The notes under the pieces are model-generated. The model was not told where the DNA came from and did not search any database. It saw only the letters and a list, made by a program, of their open reading frames with translations. The position numbers were made by a program, and so were the translations under genes. This document shows positions 11,779 through 21,238 of a stretch of DNA of 49,781 bases, one piece after another. The stretch is from Candidatus Neomarinimicrobiota bacterium (GTDB lineage: Bacteria > Fidelibacterota > Marinisomatia > SCGC-AAA003-L08 > TS1B11). The stretch is taken from assembly GCA_022560655.1 (NCBI GenBank), contig JADFSS010000009.1, positions 1 through 49,781 on the forward strand, in the 5' to 3' direction. Position 1 is the stretch's first letter. Every line of letters begins with the position of its first letter.

Positions 11779-12450
11779 TTACAACCTGCCCATACGGATG
11801 TAGATCACCGGATGAAGGTGCAGCACCTGATTGCGGGGCAGGCGCCGGTCAGTGTAGGCGGGATTGGTGGAACGCAGCAGCAGCTCCTCGCCCTTGTAAT
11901 ACACCAGCTTGATCATGGCTTCGCCGTCCTGGGTGACCACCACCGCCAGGTCTCCATTCTGGCTGCTGGCTTCCAACGACACAATGACAATGGATCCTGG
12001 CTTGACGATGGGCAGCATGGAGTCGCCATAAACCCGCACCCCGTAGGCCGCCTCGTCCTTCAGATCATCGGGGCGATCCAGGTACTCGTCGGCGGCGATA
12101 GCGGTGCCGTCCAGATTGGGAAACAGCCCCTTCCCGGCGGCGGCCAGACCGATGAGGGGAATGGGAGCCAGTTTGCGGCGGCTCTCGTAAGGGAACGCAT
12201 CCTCGGGCAATCCGGGATGCTGGGTGCGGAATTTTGCCTCAGCCAAATCGGGATAGGATGCATTGAGTATTTCGCACATCTGAATGAGCCGACCTTTGCG
12301 GGGAAAGGTGAGGTTACGCTCGTAAGAACTGACCTGCTGATACTGTATGCCCAGGCGGTCGGCCAGCTCCTTTTGCGTCAGGTCGGCCTGTTCCCGATGA
12401 AAGGCCAGCAGATCGCCAAAGGTCATGCTTTGCATGGTAGAGCGTTCCAT
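11779..12450 (-). CDS. XRE-type repressor with S24 (LexA/CI-like) autocleavage domain
   Basis: A 223-residue regulator. Residues 11-65 form an HTH_3 DNA-binding domain (LTQKELADRLGIQYQQVSSYE). Residues 95-220 form a LexA/CI peptidase domain. The catalytic pair is visible: Ser144 in YGDSMLPIVKPG and Lys181 in EAMIKLVYY. An Ala-Gly (105-106, in LAAAGKG) is a fitting self-cleavage site. Such proteins dissociate from DNA after RecA-stimulated self-cleavage. It is not canonical LexA, whose DNA-binding domain is a winged helix. Starts at 12450, 12435 and 12426 are all possible. It is 78 bases downstream of valS and convergent with the RND pseudogene. Targets are unknown; no other phage genes are present. 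Confidence 0.88.
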   Translation of the reverse strand: MERSTMQSMTFGDLLAFHREQADLTQKELADRLGIQYQQVSSYERNLTFPRKGRLIQMCEILNASYPDLAEAKFRTQHPGLPEDAFPYESRRKLAPIPLIGLAAAGKGLFPNLDGTAIAADEYLDRPDDLKDEAAYGVRVYGDSMLPIVKPGSIVIVSLEASSQNGDLAVVVTQDGEAMIKLVYYKGEELLLRSTNPAYTDRRLPRNQVLHLHPVIYIRMGRL

Positions 12451-12458
12451 ACCTCGTG

Positions 12459-12504
12459 CTCAAATTAATGAGATAACATGAGTGCTACAATATAAATTAG
12501 TGAA
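12459..12504 (-). promoter_or_regulatory. AT-rich promoter/operator region of the S24 repressor gene
   Basis: The short gap between valS and the repressor is AT-rich, unlike its surroundings. It holds a near-repeat, AAATTAATGAG (12462-12472) and AAATTAGTGAA (12494-12504), 32 bases apart (about three helical turns). The palindromic arms CTCA and TGAG at 12459-12472 also lie here. This could be an autoregulatory operator with its promoter; I infer it from composition, symmetry and position only. Confidence 0.3.
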
Positions 12505-12528
12505 TACACACGGTTTCTGTGTTGAGTG

Positions 12529-15201
12529 TTAAGCCAGGGCGCGGTAGTTTTTCCGAAGCTTTGCCAAGTTCTCGTCATAGGCGGCCTGCTTTTCGCGCTC
12601 CCGGGCCACCACATCGGCAGGTGCCCGCTCGAGAAAGTCCTTGTTATCGAGCTTACGCTGAGCGTTTGCCAGGCGTCCCTCCATTTCTGTGATACGCTTC
12701 TCCAGCCGTGTACGCTCGACTGCCATATCGATGAGGCCTTCCAAGGGGACAAATAGCTCCAGCGCAGCCACCACCGCGGTGGCGGCGTGGTCGGGTTTGG
12801 CGATGTCCTGGCCGACGGTGAGACCAGATACCTTGGCCAGCCGCTGCAGGTAGGCCGACTCACGCTCAACGATTACCGTTAGCTCCGCCGGTCCACGGAC
12901 GATAAGGCCCGCCTCTTGCCCCGGATGGATGCCCATGTCGGCCCGGATGCTGCGCACGGCGGTGATCACGTCGCGAACCAGCTGGATGCTCATTTCATCT
13001 TCCTGGCTGACCCATTGATCGTCTCCGGTCAGGGCGGGCGCGACCATCAAGTCGGGCTCCCCAGCGCGCCTTACCTGCTGCCACAGTTCCTCGCTCATGA
13101 ATGGAGCCAGCGGGTGAATCATCAGCAGGGTGCTCCGCAAAATGTGCACCGCCACCGTCAGCGCTGCCTCCTGGTCAGCCTGATTGTCCCCGTGCAGCCG
13201 CGTTTTGATGAACTCCAGATACCAATCGCAATAGTCGGACCAGACAAATTCGTAGATAGCCTTCGCCACGTCGTTGATGCGATAACGAAGGTAGGCCTCC
13301 TCGATTCGTTTACAGGTGCCTTGCAGGCGCGACAGAATCCAGCCGTCGGCGACCTGAAGGCGCTCACGATTCAGCTCCTCCAGAAGGGGCGGGAGGCGGT
13401 CATCATGCAGATTCATTAGCACGAAGCGGGCCGCGTTCCAGATCTTGTTCAGGTAGTTGCGTCCCAGAGCGATATGCTCCTCGTCGTAGAGGATATCCTG
13501 GCCTTGGGGTGCCATCAGCATCATGCCCATGCGTAGAGCGTCAGCGCCGTACTTGTCAACGAGCTCCAGGGGTTCAGGTGAATTGCCCAGGCTCTTGCTC
13601 ATCTTGCGCCCCAGCTTGTCTCGCACGATGCCGGTGAAATAGACGGCACTGAAGGGGGGGCGCCCATCGAACTTGAGCCCCGACATCACCATGCGGGCCA
13701 CCCAGAAAAAGATAATGTCGGGGGCCGTCACAAGGTCCTGAGTGGGGTAGAACCGTTTCAAATCGGCACTGTCGGGGTCCGGCCAGCCCAGGGTCGCCAG
13801 CGGCCACAGCCAGGAGCTGAACCAAGTATCTAGAACATCGGGATCCTGCCTGAGTGCAACCTCATGCTTACCATAGTGGGCCTGGGCCTGAATCTGGGCC
13901 TCCTCCTCGGTACGCGCCACAAATATCTGGTCATCGGGGCCGTACCATGCCGGGATGCGGTGCCCCCACCAGAGCTGCCGGGAGATGCACCAGTCGCGGA
14001 TATTGCCCATCCAATGGTCGTACACCTTCGCCCAGCGCTCGGGATAGAATACGATCTTGCCGGAGGCCACCGCCTTTCGAGCCGGGCCAGCCAGCGTCTC
14101 CATTTTCAGGAACCACTGCAGGGACAGGTAGGGCTCCACCATGGCATCGGTGCGCTCCGAATAACCCACGCTGCTCACATGTTCCTCCACCTTTTCGAGC
14201 AGCCCCTGGCGTTCCAGCGCTGCCACCACCGCCTTGCGGGCCGCCATCCTGTCCAGGCCGCGAAACTCTTCCGGGACATTGTCGTTCAGCGAGGCGTCGG
14301 GATTCAGGACGTTCACCAGCTCCAGGCCGTGCCGCTCACCCATCTGGTAATCGTTGGGATCGTGGGCCGGCGTCACCTTGACCGCGCCCGTCCCAAAGTC
14401 GGGATCGACAAATTCATCGGCGATGATCGGCAACTCGCGGCCCACCAGCGGCAGAATGGCCCGCTTCCCTACCAGGCCGGCATACCTTTTATCATCAGGG
14501 TGCACCGCAATACCGGTATCACCCAGCATGGTCTCGGGGCGCGTGGTGGCTACGATGATGGCCCCATCGCTGTCCTTCAGCGGGTAGCGGAAGTGCCACA
14601 GATGGCCCTTGCTCTCCCGATGAATGACCTCCTCATCCGAGAGGGCCGTCTGCCCTTCCGGATCCCAATTGATCAGCCGTTCACCGCGGTAGAGCAACCC
14701 CTCATTGTAGAGCCGCACAAAAGCCTCAATGACGGCCTTGGAGTAGCCCTCGTCCATGGTGAAAACGGTCCGGCTCCAGTCGCACGAGCAGCCCAACCGC
14801 TTGAGCTGCTCAATGATGGTGCCGCCGTATTGGTCAGCCCAGTCCCATGCGCGGGCGAGGAATTCCTCCCGGCCAACGGTGGATTTATCGGTGCCCTCTT
14901 CACGAAGCATCCTGACGATCTTGTTTTCGGTTGCGATGCTAGCATGGTCCGTGCCCGGCAGCCATAGGGTGCTAAGTCCCTGCATGCGGGCCCTGCGCAC
15001 CAGAACATCCTGCAGCGTGTTGTTCAGCACATGCCCCAGCGTGAGGCGCCCGGTAACATTGGGGGGAGGGATCACCACCGTGAAGGTCTTCGGCCCACCG
15101 CTGTGGGCAGGCCGGAAATAGCCCCGCTCTTCCCAGCGACGGTACCAGCTAGACTCCACTTCCCCGGGCTCGTAAATCTTACCCAGTCGCCGTCGCGCCA
15201 T
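12529..15201 (-). CDS. valS: Valyl-tRNA synthetase
   Basis: Charges tRNA-Val with valine. The 890-residue class I synthetase has the nucleotide-binding motif in PPPNVTG-RLTLGH (HIGH equivalent TLGH, residues 54-57), the editing domain (VATTRPETMLGDT), the KMSKS loop (RKMSKSLGNSPEP), the anticodon-binding helical domain and the C-terminal coiled coil characteristic of ValRS (LEKRITEMEGRLANAQ). The first His of HIGH is Thr, a substitution in an otherwise normal motif. ATG at 15201 gives the expected N-terminus. A good promoter and a 35-codon ORF lie in its leader. Confidence 0.97.
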   Translation of the reverse strand: MARRRLGKIYEPGEVESSWYRRWEERGYFRPAHSGGPKTFTVVIPPPNVTGRLTLGHVLNNTLQDVLVRRARMQGLSTLWLPGTDHASIATENKIVRMLREEGTDKSTVGREEFLARAWDWADQYGGTIIEQLKRLGCSCDWSRTVFTMDEGYSKAVIEAFVRLYNEGLLYRGERLINWDPEGQTALSDEEVIHRESKGHLWHFRYPLKDSDGAIIVATTRPETMLGDTGIAVHPDDKRYAGLVGKRAILPLVGRELPIIADEFVDPDFGTGAVKVTPAHDPNDYQMGERHGLELVNVLNPDASLNDNVPEEFRGLDRMAARKAVVAALERQGLLEKVEEHVSSVGYSERTDAMVEPYLSLQWFLKMETLAGPARKAVASGKIVFYPERWAKVYDHWMGNIRDWCISRQLWWGHRIPAWYGPDDQIFVARTEEEAQIQAQAHYGKHEVALRQDPDVLDTWFSSWLWPLATLGWPDPDSADLKRFYPTQDLVTAPDIIFFWVARMVMSGLKFDGRPPFSAVYFTGIVRDKLGRKMSKSLGNSPEPLELVDKYGADALRMGMMLMAPQGQDILYDEEHIALGRNYLNKIWNAARFVLMNLHDDRLPPLLEELNRERLQVADGWILSRLQGTCKRIEEAYLRYRINDVAKAIYEFVWSDYCDWYLEFIKTRLHGDNQADQEAALTVAVHILRSTLLMIHPLAPFMSEELWQQVRRAGEPDLMVAPALTGDDQWVSQEDEMSIQLVRDVITAVRSIRADMGIHPGQEAGLIVRGPAELTVIVERESAYLQRLAKVSGLTVGQDIAKPDHAATAVVAALELFVPLEGLIDMAVERTRLEKRITEMEGRLANAQRKLDNKDFLERAPADVVAREREKQAAYDENLAKLRKNYRALA

Positions 15202-15207
15202 GCGCCG

Positions 15208-15315
15208 CTATTGCTCCCGGATGAGGCTGATAGCTGTGGTCAGCTTCAGGACATTGCTGTTGGCGGTAATGAGCCGGTCGCAGACAATGCGAGCCAGAAA
15301 ATTCCCGATATTCAT
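15208..15315 (-). CDS. Possible 35-residue leader/small ORF upstream of valS
   Basis: An ATG-initiated frame of 35 codons ends with TAG 6 bases before the valS ATG, between a convincing promoter (15375-15403) and valS. The predicted peptide begins MNIGNFLARIVCDRL and has alternating hydrophobic and basic residues; I recognise no family. The valS ribosome-binding candidate GGGAG lies within its last codons, so translation could be coupled. The start has no strong Shine-Dalgarno, so it may be untranslated leader. It contains only two valine codons, which does not support a classical valine attenuator. Confidence 0.3.
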   Translation of the reverse strand: MNIGNFLARIVCDRLITANSNVLKLTTAISLIREQ

Positions 15316-15374
15316 AAGCTCTGCTTAGCGGATCAAAAGATGGCACCTGCAATCTTGCGCTGCCGTGACGAGAA

Positions 15375-15403
15375 ATAGTAAGGCGTCGGCGCGAGCAAGT
15401 CAA
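15375..15403 (-). promoter_or_regulatory. Predicted sigma70-type promoter for valS
   Basis: On the minus strand, TTGACT (15403-15398) is separated by exactly 17 bases from TACTAT (15380-15375). Both hexamers are close to consensus. It lies 170 bases upstream of valS and just after the ABC permease gene, implying that valS can be transcribed independently with a leader of about 165 bases. Confidence 0.55.
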
Positions 15404-15431
15404 CATGTTTGATACCCGCTGCACGGGCCGC

Positions 15432-16202
15432 CTAGTCCTTGATGCGGTAGCCCCTGGCAAACAGGCCGGCCCCAATCAGCGTAAACAGAGCAGCGGCCGA
15501 TATGCTCACCAGCAGCGACCACCAGGGGGAGGTATCGGAGACCCCCAGCACGGCGTAGCGCAGGCCATTCACCATATAGTAGAGGGGGTTAAGCAATGAA
15601 ATATTTCGCCATGCCGCGGGCAGCATATCAATGCTGTAGAATACACCTCCCAGGAAAACCAGCGGGGTGAGGAAAAAGTTCACCAGTAGCTGGATATGAT
15701 CCCAGGTCTTGGCAAAGATACCCACCAGCAGTCCGGCGCCGCCAAAGGCCCAGCCAACCACCAGCAGAAACGCCAACGCCAGCACCGGATGTTCGATGGG
15801 CATATCAGTGAGCAACATTCCCACCAGCAGCACCAATATACCGTTGATCAGCCCCCTGGCGGCTCCACCAAGAATATAACCCAGCGAAACCTCCAAGCCG
15901 CTGAGGGGCGTAATCAGAATGTCATCCAGAAATCGCATGATTTTGGCCTGGAACAGGCTGGAGGCGCTGTTGGAGTAGGCGTTGGTAATAACATTCATCA
16001 TAGCCAGACCGGGGATAATGTAGGTCATGTAGGGCACTTCCTTGATGTCGCCGATGCGGCTACCAAGGGACTTGCCGAAGACCACAATGTAGAGCACGGT
16101 GGTGAGCAAGCCGGGCAGGATAGTCTGATTATACAGCGACAGAAACCGCCGCAGTTCGCGGGCGACAAAGGTAAGAAAGCCGACCCTATTGCTCGAGGCC
16201 AT
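15432..16202 (-). CDS. ABC-2 type exporter permease
   Basis: A 256-residue integral membrane protein of the ABC-2 family (DrrB/NodJ/YadH-like) with about six hydrophobic helices and the family region LNPLYYMVNGLRYAVLG near the C-terminus. The frame is open much further upstream, but that extension overlaps the ATPase gene and is not membrane-like; the ATG at 16202 gives the usual start before VGFLTFVARELRRF. It overlaps the ATPase gene by 17 bases, typical of coupled ABC pairs. Likely exports a lipid, polysaccharide or drug; the substrate cannot be read from sequence. Confidence 0.92.
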   Translation of the reverse strand: MASSNRVGFLTFVARELRRFLSLYNQTILPGLLTTVLYIVVFGKSLGSRIGDIKEVPYMTYIIPGLAMMNVITNAYSNSASSLFQAKIMRFLDDILITPLSGLEVSLGYILGGAARGLINGILVLLVGMLLTDMPIEHPVLALAFLLVVGWAFGGAGLLVGIFAKTWDHIQLLVNFFLTPLVFLGGVFYSIDMLPAAWRNISLLNPLYYMVNGLRYAVLGVSDTSPWWSLLVSISAAALFTLIGAGLFARGYRIKD

Positions 16203-17112
16203 GCCCGGTAAGCTTGATAAACACGTCCTCCAGCGTGCTGTGAAAGATGGTGGCGTCCTGGACCACGGCACCTGCTGAAGTGACGCGGCCAATAATGTCT
16301 GACAAGCGCAGCTCCGGCCGGGGGGTGAACACCCGCAACTGGCCGTTCTGGTAGTTGTAAGTGTAGCCATCCAGAGCCTGCTCGACCACCTCGCTGAGCC
16401 CTTCCACAGCCAGCGTTAGCCCGTCATTGTTCATCCCCGCCACCAGCTCCGCCGGTGTCCCAATCTTGACGATAAGCCCCTCATCGATGATGGCTACACG
16501 TTGGCAGAGCTTCTCCGCCTCCTCAATGTAATGGGTCGTGAGAATGATGGTAATCCCCTCCTCATTGAGCCGCGTCAGGTAGTCCCACAGCATATGCCGG
16601 AGGCTCACGTCCACGCCGGCTGTGGGCTCGTCCAATATGAGAATTTGCGGGTCGTGTACCATCGAGCGGGCGATTTGGAAGCGCCGCTTCATGCCGCCGC
16701 TGAGCTCCCGAGGCTTGACCCGACGCTTGGCGGTAAGCCCGAATAAATCCAGCAGGCGATCCGAGTTCTGCTTGGCGGTTTCCTTGCTCACACCGTAGTA
16801 GCCGGCCTGCAGCAGCATCAAATCCTCGATGGCGAAGAACCAGTCGAAGTTGAGCTCCTGAGCGGCCAGGCCAATGAGCCGCCGGGCCTGCCTGAACTCC
16901 CGCACCACGTCGTGGCCCATCACGCTAACCGAGCCGGCCGACGGCCGCACCAGGCCGGTGGTAATCCCGATGGCGGTGGTCTTGCCGGCGCCGTTGGGGC
17001 CCAGCAGGCCGAAAAACTCGCCCTGCGGAACGGTGAGGTCGATCCCCTTGAGCGCCTCTACGCCACCCCGGTAGCGCTTGCGCAGACCCCGTATTTCCAG
17101 AGCCGGGGTCAG
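16186..17112 (-). CDS. ABC transporter ATP-binding protein, apparently CTG-initiated
   Basis: Full-length ATPase of 308 residues, partner of the following permease. Numbered from the CTG at 17112, it has Walker A GPNGAGKTT (38-46), signature LSGG (137-140), Walker B LILDEP with Asp161-Glu162, and the switch His in LTTHY. A C-terminal DrrA-like extension follows. In this frame there is no ATG, GTG or TTG between the stop of the preceding gene (17118-17116) and a GTG at 16950, which lies after Walker A. The CTG at 17112 gives the family-like start MTPALEIRGLRKRY, and GGAG (17125-17122) sits 9 bases upstream. A start at 16950 would give a non-functional protein. Confidence 0.85.
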   Translation of the reverse strand: MTPALEIRGLRKRYRGGVEALKGIDLTVPQGEFFGLLGPNGAGKTTAIGITTGLVRPSAGSVSVMGHDVVREFRQARRLIGLAAQELNFDWFFAIEDLMLLQAGYYGVSKETAKQNSDRLLDLFGLTAKRRVKPRELSGGMKRRFQIARSMVHDPQILILDEPTAGVDVSLRHMLWDYLTRLNEEGITIILTTHYIEEAEKLCQRVAIIDEGLIVKIGTPAELVAGMNNDGLTLAVEGLSEVVEQALDGYTYNYQNGQLRVFTPRPELRLSDIIGRVTSAGAVVQDATIFHSTLEDVFIKLTGHGLEQ

Positions 17113-17115
17113 GAC

Positions 17116-18567
17116 CTAGCGCTCCAGCACACAGATATTCTCTATATGGGGCGTGTGGGGGAACATATCCAGCGGCTGGATATGCGCCAGCCGGTAGCCC
17201 CCATCGCAGAGCACGCGCACATCGCGAACCTGGGTTGCCGGATTGCACGACACGTAGACCACCCTCGCCGCGTTCATGTTCAGGATTTCTGACAGCAGCT
17301 TGGGGTGCATACCGGCCCGGGGCGGGTCGGCTACGATAATGTCTGCCGGCGGCACCTGCTTGGCAAGCCGCCTGCCGTTTTCGCTAAAGTAGCGCGCCGA
17401 CAGGTCGGCGTGAAAAAAGCGCGCATTGGTCACTTCGTTGAGCAGGGCATTGCGGGCGGCGTCCTCAATGGCTGCGGGTACCGACTCAAAACCGGCCACT
17501 TCGCTGGCCTCCCGGGCCAGAATAAGGGCGATGGTGCCCGTGCCACAGTAAAGGTCATACACAACCTCCTGTCCGGACAGCCCCGCCGCCTGCTCAATCT
17601 GCTGGTAGAGCACCTCGGCCTGCCGGGTGTTGGTCTGGAAAAAAGAGCTGGCGGATATATCAAAGCTGAGCCCCCGCAGGCGCTCGGTAATGGTGGGCTT
17701 GCCGTGGAGCAAAATTTCACGCTCGCCGTAGGCCACGGCAGCTTTGCGGGTATTGATGGTGTTCACGATGCTGGCTATGGGGGGAAAGGCCGTGACCAGC
17801 GCGTCCACGAGCGGCTGCAGTCGTTCCGGCTGTTGCCGGGCTGTCACCAGATTGACCATCACTTCCAGGTTACCCGAACCAGCCCCCGCCGTGCGGATCA
17901 CCAAATGCCTGAGGTAGCCGGTGTGGGCCTTCACATCGTAGAATTCCAGCTTCAGCTCAAGCGACTTGGCCCGCACCAGCTGCAGAATCTCGTTGCCCAC
18001 CGGCTGCTGAATCCAGCATGCGTCGATATTCAGCACCTTGTCGAAGCGTTTTGGCACATGCAGGCCCAGAGCCGGTGGGAGGGTATCGTCCCCAACGGCA
18101 GGCTGCACCAGCCAGGGGCGCGTGGAGAAAGTAAATTCCATCTTGTTGCGGTAGTGGTAGGTCTCCTCGCTGCCGATGATGGGCTGCACCTCCGCCCCAC
18201 CAAAGCCGCCCAGCCGGTCAAAGAGGTCCTGCACCTGGGCCTGCTTCTGCTCCAACTGCTGTTCATACGGGTAGTTCTGGGTGGCGCAGCCACCGCAGAC
18301 CCCAAAGTGGGCGCACTTGGGTTGGGCTACATGGGGGGACGGCTCCAGCAGCTCCTCCACCACCGCCTCCGCAAAACCCGAGCGCCGCTTCACGATGCGC
18401 GCCCGCACCCGCTCGCCGGGCAGCGCCCGCTTCACGAACACCACAAATCCGTCGTGCCGGGCGACGCCGCCGCCGCCGTAGGCCAAGCTGTCAATCGTGA
18501 GCTCCAGCGCCTCGCCCTTTTTGGGGGGGCTGGCAGCAGTCTTTTCGATGGTGGGGGCCGCAGTCAT
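17116..18567 (-). CDS. rlmD: RlmD/TrmA-family 23S rRNA (or tRNA) m5U methyltransferase
   Basis: SAM-dependent C5-uridine methyltransferase. Numbered from the ATG at 18567, residues about 17-75 form a TRAM RNA-binding domain. Cys85, Cys91, Cys94 (CAHFGVCGGC) and Cys184 are the ligands of a [4Fe-4S] cluster. The SAM domain has DLYCGTGTIAL and DPPRAGMHP, and the nucleophile Cys441 lies in YVSCNPATQ. An earlier in-frame ATG at 18603 is possible but lacks a ribosome site, while 18567 is preceded by GGGG. The next gene, the ABC ATPase, begins essentially at its stop codon. Whether the target is 23S rRNA or tRNA cannot be decided here. Confidence 0.9.
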   Translation of the reverse strand: MTAAPTIEKTAASPPKKGEALELTIDSLAYGGGGVARHDGFVVFVKRALPGERVRARIVKRRSGFAEAVVEELLEPSPHVAQPKCAHFGVCGGCATQNYPYEQQLEQKQAQVQDLFDRLGGFGGAEVQPIIGSEETYHYRNKMEFTFSTRPWLVQPAVGDDTLPPALGLHVPKRFDKVLNIDACWIQQPVGNEILQLVRAKSLELKLEFYDVKAHTGYLRHLVIRTAGAGSGNLEVMVNLVTARQQPERLQPLVDALVTAFPPIASIVNTINTRKAAVAYGEREILLHGKPTITERLRGLSFDISASSFFQTNTRQAEVLYQQIEQAAGLSGQEVVYDLYCGTGTIALILAREASEVAGFESVPAAIEDAARNALLNEVTNARFFHADLSARYFSENGRRLAKQVPPADIIVADPPRAGMHPKLLSEILNMNAARVVYVSCNPATQVRDVRVLCDGGYRLAHIQPLDMFPHTPHIENICVLER

Positions 18568-18644
18568 GGCCCCAAAGTTACGCTGGGAATGAGTCGAAAT
18601 CATGTAGGGAGCTAACGCGCCAGTGTCTGTGCGCCGGCGATGGA

Positions 18645-21195
<2,551 letters not shown>

Positions 21196-21238
21196 GATGC
21201 TCCCCGGCCCTCAGGGCAGAAATGCGCTGTAGAATGTC

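Noticed and set aside
11779-12450. Prophage remnant suggested by the CI-like repressor
   Set aside because: No integrase, structural genes or attachment-site repeats were found on either side.
11770-12468. 232-codon plus-strand open frame
   Set aside because: Antisense to the S24 repressor, whose catalytic residues and HTH are clear on the other strand.
13864-14967. 367-codon plus-strand open frame
   Set aside because: Lies wholly antisense to valS, whose conserved motifs run through it; the translation is low-complexity and matches no family.
15432-16370. Permease with a 56-residue N-terminal extension
   Set aside because: The extension overlaps the ATPase gene and is Ser/Thr/Cys-rich shadow sequence; ATG 16202 fits the family.
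16186-16950. ABC ATPase starting at the GTG at 16950
   Set aside because: This would omit Walker A, which is perfectly encoded in the same open frame upstream.
17305-18615. 436-codon plus-strand open frame
   Set aside because: Antisense shadow of the RlmD-type methyltransferase in GC-rich sequence.
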